The notes below the pieces were generated by a model. That model ran no database searches. It was given only the letters and a program-made list of their open reading frames with translations, and was not told where the DNA came from. From Lentihominibacter butyricus (GTDB taxonomy: Bacteria > Bacillota > Clostridia > Peptostreptococcales > Anaerovoracaceae), in contig NZ_JAOQJP010000010.1 of assembly GCF_025567305.1 (NCBI RefSeq), positions 1 through 64,000 of the forward strand: a DNA stretch of 64,000 bases. The letters are read 5' to 3'. Each line of letters opens with the position of its first letter. The stretch's first letter is position 1. The translations under genes were made by a program, and so were the position numbers. This document shows, in pieces, positions 1 through 8,978 of the stretch.

Positions 1-60
1 GAAACATTCGGATATTTAACTCCTGACGAGTTCTACAGGCAGGGGAAAAACGAGGTTTGA
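1..60 (+). pseudogene. C-terminal end of a possible transposase/integrase (partial)
   Basis: The first 60 bases are an open frame that enters from outside the window and stops at a TGA at 58-60. It encodes about 19 residues ending with a GYLTPDEFY-like motif. That kind of ending (G-x-LTP-x-E-[FY]) is common at the C-terminus of integrase-core transposases. The fragment is too short to prove this. If correct, it marks an insertion sequence at the left edge of the accessory island. Any other gene ending here is also possible. Confidence 0.35.
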
Positions 61-355
61 TACTCTACTTTTATGGGTGCACCTCAGTGTTTACCAAAAA
101 GTCGATCCGATGGCATTGATTTTGGTATTTTTCTTATGGAAAGGCTCATTTTTCTTTTGATCTTTGCTAAAAAGGAGCAGCTTGGATTTGATTCTTGGTC
201 AACAGGCTCGTTGAAAAGGCTCGTTTTACAGGAAAAATGCTAAAATGAAAAGTTCTGATGTGAAGTTTTGGTAATGGCAGCTGCTGTTGAACATGTCAAA
301 GAAGCCTTTGCTTAGAGAGAATCAAGGATATATAGTAGAGGGCCATTGGATATAT
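61..355. other. Intergenic stretch, no gene seen
   Basis: About 295 bases between the possible transposase end and the convergent regulator gene. It is AT-rich, has no open frame with a ribosome site and no clear terminator hairpin. If the upstream fragment is an insertion sequence, its terminal inverted repeat would lie in the first tens of bases, but the partner end is outside the window. Confidence 0.4.
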
Positions 356-700
356 TTATCGTTTGAGTGCATTTTTCACCTGTACTGATGCCTGGAAAAT
401 GATTTCTTTTTCTTTCACAGTGCAGTCTTCTATGAGATCTCTGAAGTCTTTGTCGAATGCTTCATAGCTTGCTTCGATATTATCGTGCAGCAGGCTGTCG
501 ACCGTCGTGTGCAGAGCGTTCGCTATCTGTATCAGAGAAGGCAGGCTCACTTTGGTTTTGCCGCTTTCTATATGGCTCATATGAGATGTGGACAGATCAC
601 TCATTTCAGCAAGCTTTTCCTGAGTGATTTTTTGTCTTTTCCTAGCCTGTTTTATTCGATTGCCAATCGCCTTGTAATCCGGCTCGAATCCTGATCCCAT
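356..700 (-). CDS. XRE-family helix-turn-helix transcriptional regulator
   Basis: A 114-residue DNA-binding protein. Residues about 12-67 form a classic XRE/Cro-type helix-turn-helix (RIKQARK, then TQEKLAEMS and HMSHIESGK). A charged helical C-terminal tail of about 40 residues has no recognised domain. The start is set at 700 because the minus strand has a GGAG Shine-Dalgarno just before this ATG; the frame runs upstream to 745 but lacks such a site. The gene is divergent from the long accessory operon starting at 1346, so it could control that operon through the 600-base spacer. This is inferred from position only. The HTH assignment is secure; targets and ligand are unknown. Confidence 0.85.
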   Translation of the reverse strand: MGSGFEPDYKAIGNRIKQARKRQKITQEKLAEMSDLSTSHMSHIESGKTKVSLPSLIQIANALHTTVDSLLHDNIEASYEAFDKDFRDLIEDCTVKEKEIIFQASVQVKNALKR

Positions 701-745
701 AAGAACTCCTTCAAATAAATGAACTGTGTAAACATATTTTTGCAA

Positions 746-1345
746 AAGATCTGATAAAAAGATGCTCTAATTTTAATATTAAAAGCCGGGATTTATAATA
801 GGGTGTACACACATAAATATTTATTTTTGTGTATATGGTAAAAATAACTTAAATACTCCAGGAATATCGTTAGACATTTGAATAAAAGACCAACGATAAT
901 GTGAGTCAGTAAATGGTAAAAATATAAATAATTAATACGGTACACCCCTGTATTTTTTTAGATGATGAGTACAGGCTGATAGTCGGTACGGTTGCAGGCG
1001 AAGCCAAAAGCAAATTTCAGCATTCATAATTCGACAAACGTTACATTTAAAATGAATACATTTACATAATGTACAATACAATGACAATTATATTGAAATG
1101 CTTAAATCCACAGCGTATAATTATTTATATGAACAAAAACATATAGAAATGTGCACACAGTACAATACTTAAAACGAATGTAATCATATGCTTATGCTGT
1201 TTTAAATAATTTTGGTGTTTACATTTTAGCAAACCAAACTTTTGAGATTAAAGTTTGATTACTAATTGCAGCCTGTAAATAAAAAGTAACAGGTTTAGGA
1301 AATGTGAAAAAGTTCAAGAAACGAGAAGCAGGGAGAGGCTGATTT
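746..1345. promoter_or_regulatory. 600-base AT-rich divergent control region
   Basis: This spacer lies between the minus-strand XRE regulator and the first gene of the accessory operon. It contains no credible open frame. A perfect 8-base palindrome GTGTACAC sits at 803-810 directly after a TATAAT hexamer at 794-799, a layout that could suit a repressor operator. Related GTACAC/GTGCAC words recur near 940 and 1150. A consensus promoter lies at 1093-1121 (listed separately), giving a 5' leader of more than 200 bases. The operator role is a guess. Confidence 0.45.
1093..1121 (+). promoter_or_regulatory. Sigma-A type promoter for the accessory operon
   Basis: TTGAAA at 1093-1098, a 17-base spacer and TATAAT at 1116-1121 match the housekeeping sigma-factor consensus. 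It points towards the VWA gene at 1346, so the transcript would begin near 1128 and carry an untranslated leader of roughly 215 bases. No other promoter of this quality was noticed before that gene. Confidence 0.6.
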
Positions 1346-3559
1346 ATGCGTAAAATTTTAATTTGTTTGATGTCATTGATATTATGGGTTACTAGTTGCA
1401 GTTTTTGCTTTGGATTAGAAAATTCGAATGAAAAGTCAATTAGTTCTCCTAAAATAGTAGCTGTATTATATGATGATTCATCAAGTATGCATATAAAAAA
1501 CAATCCAAGTTGGGCATATGCAAATTATGCAATGCAGACTTTTACAGGATTATTGAATCGAAATGATACACTGTTGCTTACATATATGAGCTCTTCTGAT
1601 TCTGTTTTAAAAAGCAATGCAGATGGAGTCTTGTCATTATTTTCTTCTGACCGACAGGATACTGTTGATAAAATCAGAGGAAAAACAGAAAGTGGGGACG
1701 TGACTCCATTTGATGGGATTGATACTGTAGGAAATGCTTTAGCATCGACTGCAACCAATGATCCTAACACACAGTACTGGATGGTAATTTTGACCGATGG
1801 CGCATTTGAAAAAAAGCCTGGAGATACGAACACGGAAACGAGTTCTGCTGAGATTCAGGAAAAACTGGCGGAGTATCAGAAGAAAAAAATGCCAAATGGA
1901 TCTAATATGAAGATCATTTACATGGCTATTGGAGATAAAGCGGTATTGCCGACAGAAACTCAGAACCTTATTGTAAAACATTCGAGCACAGTAGATATTG
2001 TAAATACATTGTCAGAAATCGCAGATCAGGTATCTGGAAGGTATCGGTTGCAAGACAGCGATTTTAAAATTAAAGAAGGAAATAAAATTGAGATTTCATC
2101 AAGTGTACCACTATTGAATATTCGAGTACTTACACAGAATACGGATGCTCAAGTCAAAAGCGTCAGTATAAAAGATGGGGAAAACTTAGAAAATTCAACA
2201 GTGCACATTGCAAGTCCTGACAATGTGAGCGGAAGAACAAAAGGACAAACATTATACGGAAATATAAGTACGATTACGTCTAAAGGAAACTATATTGAAG
2301 ATGGAAAATATGAAATTACATTCGACAATACAATCAAAAAAGAAGATGTAGTTATTCTTTATGAAGCAGCGTTGGAGACAAAAATGACGATTACTCGAAA
2401 TGGGAAAACCATCACGAATCCCAAGGTATTGAGGGAAGGTGATCTTCTCGATATTTCCTGTAAAGTCGTTAAAATGGGAACGAATAAAAGTATTGATTTA
2501 AAAAAATTGCCGGAAGGTATGTATCAGGGATTTTCATTAAACATTGATGAAAGTGGGCAGAATGTTGTTAATACTGAAGAATTTACATATAAGAATTATA
2601 AAGTAACAAAAAATGACACGACAATCACAGCTACAGCCAACCTTCAGGGCTTTGCACCGCTTACTAAAAGTGTTCAATTTGCCCCAAAGAGTCCTGTTGT
2701 TTATGATATCAAAGCACAGGACGGTGACTTGCAGTTATCATTGGGAAAGATTCGCAATTGCAAAGAGAGCTGCAACTTTATCGTTACAGGTGATGGACAA
2801 CCTCTTTCAAAATCAGAGATAGAGACTCTCATTGATGATGATTCTATTCGGATCACACATGGCGGTGAGGAGACTGGGATTGCATATGATTATTCTATCG
2901 GTAAAAATGGTGTGATAAAGGTTACGCCTACAACATCCTGGCTGAATCACGCAGTTTTAGGTACCTTTACTATTCCAAGGGGGCAGTACGATGTTAAAGT
3001 TTCTTTGAATAAAAAGTTATCTGCAGAAGATCACTTCCAGGTAAACTTCTATAGTTCAAGGGAAATTTTATGGCGAATCATATTGCTGATTTTATTTCTT
3101 ATTGCGCTACGTCTGACTGTATTTACGAAGCATTTTCCTTCTGGAAAATTAGAGCGGTATGAATACCGGATTGACAGCAGTGGAAAGCCTAATATACCGA
3201 CTCGTGTGAAAGGGCCTATAAAGATAGGGTATTTTACGGATTTCTTTGGTCCTTTATATCGGACGGGTCCGCGGAAAAAGACTTTTGATAAGGACCGAAA
3301 AATAGTTCTTACCGCGAAAGGGCAGAGGCGGTTTGATTTAGACGTAAAGACAGAATTCAATACAGGTGCGGAAACTATTACACCAGATACTGCTCATAAA
3401 TTGCTGGAGCGATATATGCGTCTGAAGGCAATGAAGGCTGCCCCGGGCCTTCTGAGCAAGAAAGATCCTACAGTAGTTAAGATGAAAAAGGATAAAGAAA
3501 CATTTGTGGATCAAAGTATAGGAACGACGAAATTAGTTGAAAACTATAAATTCAAATAA
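1346..3559 (+). CDS. Exported VWA-domain protein with C-terminal membrane anchor
   Basis: A 737-residue protein, first gene of the long operon. The N-terminus is a signal sequence; V15-T16-S17-C18 also fits a lipobox, so it could be a lipoprotein. A von Willebrand factor A domain follows (about 38-225), with the metal-site motif DDSSS and a later TDG. Residues about 240-570 look beta-rich and are unrecognised. A single membrane helix lies at about 574-596, followed by a basic tail of about 140 residues. This topology puts the VWA domain outside the cell and the tail inside. VWA domains usually bind protein partners through a divalent metal. GGGAGAGG precedes the ATG. The next gene begins within 20 bases, so the two are co-transcribed. 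No precise function can be assigned. Confidence 0.8.
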   Translation: MRKILICLMSLILWVTSCSFCFGLENSNEKSISSPKIVAVLYDDSSSMHIKNNPSWAYANYAMQTFTGLLNRNDTLLLTYMSSSDSVLKSNADGVLSLFSSDRQDTVDKIRGKTESGDVTPFDGIDTVGNALASTATNDPNTQYWMVILTDGAFEKKPGDTNTETSSAEIQEKLAEYQKKKMPNGSNMKIIYMAIGDKAVLPTETQNLIVKHSSTVDIVNTLSEIADQVSGRYRLQDSDFKIKEGNKIEISSSVPLLNIRVLTQNTDAQVKSVSIKDGENLENSTVHIASPDNVSGRTKGQTLYGNISTITSKGNYIEDGKYEITFDNTIKKEDVVILYEAALETKMTITRNGKTITNPKVLREGDLLDISCKVVKMGTNKSIDLKKLPEGMYQGFSLNIDESGQNVVNTEEFTYKNYKVTKNDTTITATANLQGFAPLTKSVQFAPKSPVVYDIKAQDGDLQLSLGKIRNCKESCNFIVTGDGQPLSKSEIETLIDDDSIRITHGGEETGIAYDYSIGKNGVIKVTPTTSWLNHAVLGTFTIPRGQYDVKVSLNKKLSAEDHFQVNFYSSREILWRIILLILFLIALRLTVFTKHFPSGKLERYEYRIDSSGKPNIPTRVKGPIKIGYFTDFFGPLYRTGPRKKTFDKDRKIVLTAKGQRRFDLDVKTEFNTGAETITPDTAHKLLERYMRLKAMKAAPGLLSKKDPTVVKMKKDKETFVDQSIGTTKLVENYKFK

Positions 3560-3577
3560 GTGAAAGGATGTTTAATT

Positions 3578-6500
3578 ATGGCAAATAAGATACCAACATT
3601 AATTATTGGAATTGGTGGAATGGGCTGCAATATTGTAGCAGAAACATTTAAATCCTTAGATGCAGAAGATAAAGAAACCATTGCTACAGTGTGTATGGAT
3701 ACCGATGCAAATGATCTGAAACGATATCAGGAACTTGGTGTTGATGCAGTTATTCAAACCAGTACAAATGATGTAGTGGGGGATATTTTAGCGAAACCTG
3801 AGAACAAGGGAATGACGGAATGGTTTCAGACGAATCCGTTATTGAATGAAAAAAGTATGCTGGAAGGCGCAGGGCAAATTCGACAATCCTCCAGACTGGC
3901 AATGCTCTCCTGTATAAATGCGAATAAATTCGGCGCATTGGAGCAGGCAATTGATAAATTAAATCGAGCGGGGACGTTATATCCGCAGAGTATGAAAACC
4001 TTTATCGTCGGATCCATTGCTGGAGGAACTGGTGCGGGAATGATGGTACAGTTGCCGTTTTATCTGAGGAAGCTTATTGGGGAGCAGACTGGGAAAAAGC
4101 ATATTTTAATACGTGGATTATTCTTAACTCCCGATGTATGTGAAAGTGTTCAGGGATATAATCCGATAAAAATCGCATCCATTTATTCGAATGCGTATGC
4201 TTGTATCAAGGAGATTAATGCATGCAATGAAAATGCCTTTAGCAAGGCTTCTGATATTCCGATCGATATAGAATACTATGAAAAAGGACGGGCTGCGGAT
4301 GGTGTAAAAACTAATATGATACCTTATGATTTCATCTTTTTGATTGGAAGAAATAATTTGAATGGCGGAATTTTGGGAAATGGTTATCTTACCAATTACT
4401 TTGATATGGCCAAGAATATTCTGAGAGCACAGCTGACACAGATTGGAGCCAGATTGTTTTCAGCGGAGGATAATCTTATCTTAGGCCATATTGATGCTCA
4501 TGGAATGGATCGATATTGTGGTGCAGGTGCAGTGGAAGTTCGTTATCCATTGGATGCAATCAGTAAATATTGTGCATTGAGATGGGCAAAGGATATTATT
4601 CAAAATCAATGGGAAAAATTGGATCGTGTATATCTGGATAAAAAGCAGGCTGATAAAGAACAGCAGGTGAAAGATCCTTTTCATATTCCAGCGGATGAAG
4701 CTACAAGTTACGTTTCAACTTTTGAAGATCTGGCAAATCCAGAGACACAGAATCGCTTTTTTTCTCAGTTAAATGCTGAACTGAGTCTTGGATATGATAT
4801 CAAAGAAATGAATGAGGATGGTTTTGAACGAAACATTTCATATAACAAGATACAGAAAGCGATAGATGCAATTGATCAGTTTATTGAGCAGTCTGCTAAT
4901 ACAGAAGCTATCACAAATGCGAAACTGGATTGTTATCATATGAATGCAGATAGCATCATTAATGCAGAAAATGGTGCTGTTATTTCCTATGAACTGGAAA
5001 AGGTGGAGAACTATAAGAAATTGATCATGATGAATCGATCAACTATTTATGCGGCATCAGAAAGAATTCTTTCCGTATCGCCGCGGATCAAGGGACACGC
5101 AGATGATCGTGATGCAGATCGTGATTATAATATCTTTAATTTAATAAAAGGATTACATCCGATTACAGCTCGATATGCTTTGTACAAAATCAAAAAAGAA
5201 CTGCTTAATAAGCTGGAACGAGTATCTCCGGATTTATTTGAAACATCTCGCGGATTAAATCTTTTGCTTGAAAAAGATTTTGATGATGAGATGCCTGGTG
5301 TACAAACAGCAGAAGTGGTATATTTACAGCTTCGAAGAGAAACAGAAACAAATTTATTCCAGAAAGCAAAGGCTGCCTTTAAAAATAACAAAAATGAACT
5401 GGAGGAATTTGCGGATAAATTTATGCGGACTGTGCAGGAGCAAATCGATGTTTTAGAGCGTTATAATGTAGCAAATTACAGGGTGCGGGTATATCAGAGC
5501 CTTCTTGAAAAGATTGATGAATTGTTATTTACCTATAAAACATTCTTTGAATCTTTAAATAAAGTGGAGGATGAAATAAAGGAGAAGGTAATGATGCAAG
5601 AGGAAATGCATAAGTCTCAGGATAAGGGGATTCGTTATGTTTTTGCAGCTCCGATTTATAAAAAAGTTGCATATGAAATGGTTAAAAAATCAACTGATTT
5701 TAATGAGAATACGTTATCCGAAGATACCAAAATGCAGTTCACAGAAGATTTGTATGAGTTATTTGTGGATTTCTATTCTCAGAGCAGAGCTGTGTCTGCA
5801 CAGGAAAAGGTACAATTGAAATCAGATATTATAGAAGCTAATGCTCCGCAGTTATTTAAAGAGTCGATTCAGAAAAGCCTGGAACATGAGATGAAATCAA
5901 ATGCTGGGAAAATTTTGGATATCGGAGTATTGAGAGGGCTGGAGTATGAAATTCTGTATCAGCAGATCTCTGATCACAAAGATACTAAAAAACGTAAAGA
6001 TACTAAAAATCGTGATGTAGATCCTGGTATGCTTAATCGTTTTATGCGTGGTATTGATACGTACTCTGAACAGGATATTAAAACGGACTTTGAAATTGAA
6101 ATCATGAAAGTCATTGATAGAGCAGCGCCGTTTATTCGATTAGAAAATAATCCAAGAGAACAGTTGTTGTACTGGGGGGTCAATCCGGGTATCGTGCCAG
6201 TGGATGCAAATGGAGAACCAGATCGAGCAAGGATACAGGCTCGATTAGATGCAGGCTCTTTCAAAAGTACAGGAGTAATTGCGGATAGGGATTTTACTCG
6301 CAATGAATTGATTTGCTGCCGTTCTGTTTATGCAGCCAAAGTAGAAGAACTTACGCTTTTCAATAAAAACAGCGCTGCCAGAAAATATTATGACTATATC
6401 GTTGATCAGGCCATCAATGCACATGATGGAAGTGTTTTAACGCCGCATTTAGATAAACGCTGGTATAAAGAAGCGTATTTACCGGCTATTGACCCAAAGG

Positions 6501-7090
6501 AAGAGGCAGAAGAACGGGATGCCAGATATTTAGCGTTTGTGTTCTTGTTGCTTCTGGATCATACAGTGGAGCTGACAGAGTATGATGGGGTAAAACGATG
6601 GACTTACATAAATGATCTAATTCCATACAACATTAAGTTGGACGAGGACAATGCTCCAGGAAACTTAAAGGGCTTGTTACGAAGCATGAGTTATAATGCA
6701 CAAATCAAGCGGGATATTATGGAGCGTGTCAGCAAAATTGAACAGAAAGAAATGGAAAACAGTTCTATTATCGAAGATGAGATTTTGAAGCATGAGATTA
6801 TTCAGAAGTTTGTGGATATCGGTGATATTGCAAGTGAAGGGAATCCGGATATTCACACCATATTTGACTTTATAGTGATTTACTCAAATATCTTGAGTAA
6901 AGATAAGTCTCAGGAAATGAGGGAGGCTGTTAGAAGATATCTTCACAGATATGCTGACAAAATGGGAAATCGCCAGGAGCAGAGAGATAAACTTTACAAA
7001 GATATCGTTAGATATATTTTCGATAATTCAAATGATATCACGAGGGCAAATGCTGAAATCAAAGGCATTTTGCCGAACAAATCCCATTAA
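3578..7090 (+). CDS. Large tubulin-like (Tubulin_2-type) GTPase
   Basis: A 1170-residue protein whose first ~350 residues look like the bacterial tubulin-like family. An N-terminal Rossmann start (GIGGMG, residues about 10-15) resembles the FtsZ GVGGGG loop. The sequence IAGGTGAGM near residues 146-154 matches the tubulin signature GGGTG[ST]G that binds the GTP phosphates. The remaining ~800 residues are helical and charged, far longer than FtsZ (about 400), and match nothing I recognise. The start is at ATG 3578, eight bases after GAAAGGA; a GTG at 3560 is less likely. It sits directly behind the VWA gene. It may form filaments or a GTP-switched scaffold near the membrane. Assembly and partners are inferred. 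Confidence 0.8.
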   Translation: MANKIPTLIIGIGGMGCNIVAETFKSLDAEDKETIATVCMDTDANDLKRYQELGVDAVIQTSTNDVVGDILAKPENKGMTEWFQTNPLLNEKSMLEGAGQIRQSSRLAMLSCINANKFGALEQAIDKLNRAGTLYPQSMKTFIVGSIAGGTGAGMMVQLPFYLRKLIGEQTGKKHILIRGLFLTPDVCESVQGYNPIKIASIYSNAYACIKEINACNENAFSKASDIPIDIEYYEKGRAADGVKTNMIPYDFIFLIGRNNLNGGILGNGYLTNYFDMAKNILRAQLTQIGARLFSAEDNLILGHIDAHGMDRYCGAGAVEVRYPLDAISKYCALRWAKDIIQNQWEKLDRVYLDKKQADKEQQVKDPFHIPADEATSYVSTFEDLANPETQNRFFSQLNAELSLGYDIKEMNEDGFERNISYNKIQKAIDAIDQFIEQSANTEAITNAKLDCYHMNADSIINAENGAVISYELEKVENYKKLIMMNRSTIYAASERILSVSPRIKGHADDRDADRDYNIFNLIKGLHPITARYALYKIKKELLNKLERVSPDLFETSRGLNLLLEKDFDDEMPGVQTAEVVYLQLRRETETNLFQKAKAAFKNNKNELEEFADKFMRTVQEQIDVLERYNVANYRVRVYQSLLEKIDELLFTYKTFFESLNKVEDEIKEKVMMQEEMHKSQDKGIRYVFAAPIYKKVAYEMVKKSTDFNENTLSEDTKMQFTEDLYELFVDFYSQSRAVSAQEKVQLKSDIIEANAPQLFKESIQKSLEHEMKSNAGKILDIGVLRGLEYEILYQQISDHKDTKKRKDTKNRDVDPGMLNRFMRGIDTYSEQDIKTDFEIEIMKVIDRAAPFIRLENNPREQLLYWGVNPGIVPVDANGEPDRARIQARLDAGSFKSTGVIADRDFTRNELICCRSVYAAKVEELTLFNKNSAARKYYDYIVDQAINAHDGSVLTPHLDKRWYKEAYLPAIDPKEEAEERDARYLAFVFLLLLDHTVELTEYDGVKRWTYINDLIPYNIKLDEDNAPGNLKGLLRSMSYNAQIKRDIMERVSKIEQKEMENSSIIEDEILKHEIIQKFVDIGDIASEGNPDIHTIFDFIVIYSNILSKDKSQEMREAVRRYLHRYADKMGNRQEQRDKLYKDIVRYIFDNSNDITRANAEIKGILPNKSH

Positions 7091-7119
7091 CTGATGCAGT
7101 AGGAAGCAGGAGGGTATAA

Positions 7120-8961
7120 ATGCATTCGTTTTTTATCAATATAGGAAATGCAGTAGACATGTCATTTTTTAAAATGTTTTTTTATGAAAAAGAAACAAAA
7201 GGACGGTTATCTATTTTGGAGGTCGATTGCATAGAAAACCTTTCCGATGAAATTCTCAACTTAAGGAAAATGATTCAACGAGAATCCATTGATTTAGCGG
7301 GAAGTGAAATTATCTTATGTGTGCCTAAAGATTGGGCACACATAGGATTTGAACAATGCTCAGATTTATATGTACGCCTGTGTGTATATTCGGCATTGAA
7401 GGAATTTATTCGTAAAAAGATATCATCTGTGCAGATTTTCAGTTTGAAGCGGGTTACCGATAATCCAGAAACTGCTTTTGAAAGCGAAAACAGTTTTCTA
7501 TGGGAGCATGGTTATACTCGCAATATACAGGTGAAAACATTTCCTGAAAAAGTGCTGTTGGAGTCAAACCAGTTAGAACAATGTAAAATGGGCTCATTAC
7601 TGTACGATGAAATATTTGCATCCAATATGGAAACTCAATTTTTGAAATGGCAAGAAAATAAAAAAGACGGCTCCTTGATAGAATTTTATGAAGAATCTTT
7701 TGGGCGGTTTAAAGCTGACTGTTTGGAAAACCCTGCTATAGAAACATATGAGCTGGAGGTGGATGTTCAAAATCGGAAAGCGTACACCAAGAGGATGTTA
7801 AAGTTTGTATCGTATTTGACAAGAGATCATTCACAAGAAGACCACAGCCCTCTGGATCGTAGATTTCAAGAATTTTGTAATTCGTTTGAGGAAAAATCTC
7901 TGGCACAAAAAATATTGAGATACCAAAAGAAATTACAAGAGAGTAAGCGAACCCTGGATCAGATGCAGCAAAGTAGCGAAGTACATTTAGAGGCGGTTAG
8001 AAGAGATGCAGTTACTGCCCTAGGAGATGAGACTTCAAAGAAATGGCAGTTTGATATTGATACATTTATAGAGGATGTGCTGAATTTACCAGAAGAATCA
8101 GAATGGGATGAAGAATATATTTTGGTTTTGAAAAAATTGGATTATTTTGATTCCAAACTGCAAAGTTATGGTGAAGCTGTTAAGAAAGAGTTTCATCAGC
8201 CGATTTCGCCAATGATCGAAAAGCAAGCTGCATACGACTATGCAAATTTGGAGCAGGCGGAATATGATTTGGATATAAAAAGTGAAGAGGCTGCGGAGAA
8301 TATGCGTAATATTGGAATTCATAATAATGAGTCTTATCGTGCAAAACTTGAAATTGTAAATAAGATCTGTGCTATGAAAATTAAAATTAAGAAGATGAAG
8401 GAAAATTATCAGCATATATCTATGAAAGAGTTCTTGAAAGTTTGGGGGGCTTGTATGATGGCCGTTTGTATTCCATACAGTATTTCACAGATGTACATTT
8501 TTTCGGGACTGTTTAAAGGTAATTATTTTCCCGTTGTTTGTTTGATGATATTTGCAGTAAGTTTTTTTTCTGCAAAATTGATATTAACGGCTATTGCTAA
8601 ATACAGCCTGTCAAAGGCTTATGATGATTTGCGGGATGAAGTAGAAAATTATGTGCAAAATTTGGAGAGTAGAAAACAGGATTTTACAAATTGTGTAAAT
8701 GGCATGATAGAACTGGAAAATATAGAGAGAGCCAGACTTGCTCTTGATCTGGAAAAGAGAAGTCGTCAGGAATTTCGTGAACAAAAGGAATTTCATAAAC
8801 AGGAAATATCAGATCACCTTAATGCTACGAATTATTTCAAAGAACTTATGACATTGGAATCCAACTATGCTTTGGGAGTTCGGTCTGAATATACATATGG
8901 ACGTCCTTTAGAGCTGGGGAAAAGTGTAAAGGCAAATGAAATATACTGGATGGAAAGATAA
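7120..8961 (+). CDS. Membrane coiled-coil protein of unknown function
   Basis: A 613-residue protein I do not recognise by family. The first ~200 residues look globular. Residues about 265-430 are strongly charged and helical, likely coiled coil. Two hydrophobic helices lie at about 440-500 and are followed by another long charged helix (about 505-590). Both ends would be cytoplasmic, giving a hairpin membrane anchor between coiled coils. The ATG at 7120 follows an AGGAGGG site. It lies between the tubulin-like gene and the DA1-like peptidase gene with short gaps, so it is probably a structural partner at the membrane. No catalytic motif was seen. Confidence 0.65.
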   Translation: MHSFFINIGNAVDMSFFKMFFYEKETKGRLSILEVDCIENLSDEILNLRKMIQRESIDLAGSEIILCVPKDWAHIGFEQCSDLYVRLCVYSALKEFIRKKISSVQIFSLKRVTDNPETAFESENSFLWEHGYTRNIQVKTFPEKVLLESNQLEQCKMGSLLYDEIFASNMETQFLKWQENKKDGSLIEFYEESFGRFKADCLENPAIETYELEVDVQNRKAYTKRMLKFVSYLTRDHSQEDHSPLDRRFQEFCNSFEEKSLAQKILRYQKKLQESKRTLDQMQQSSEVHLEAVRRDAVTALGDETSKKWQFDIDTFIEDVLNLPEESEWDEEYILVLKKLDYFDSKLQSYGEAVKKEFHQPISPMIEKQAAYDYANLEQAEYDLDIKSEEAAENMRNIGIHNNESYRAKLEIVNKICAMKIKIKKMKENYQHISMKEFLKVWGACMMAVCIPYSISQMYIFSGLFKGNYFPVVCLMIFAVSFFSAKLILTAIAKYSLSKAYDDLRDEVENYVQNLESRKQDFTNCVNGMIELENIERARLALDLEKRSRQEFREQKEFHKQEISDHLNATNYFKELMTLESNYALGVRSEYTYGRPLELGKSVKANEIYWMER

Positions 8962-8978
8962 GTAGAGGAACAATTGGT

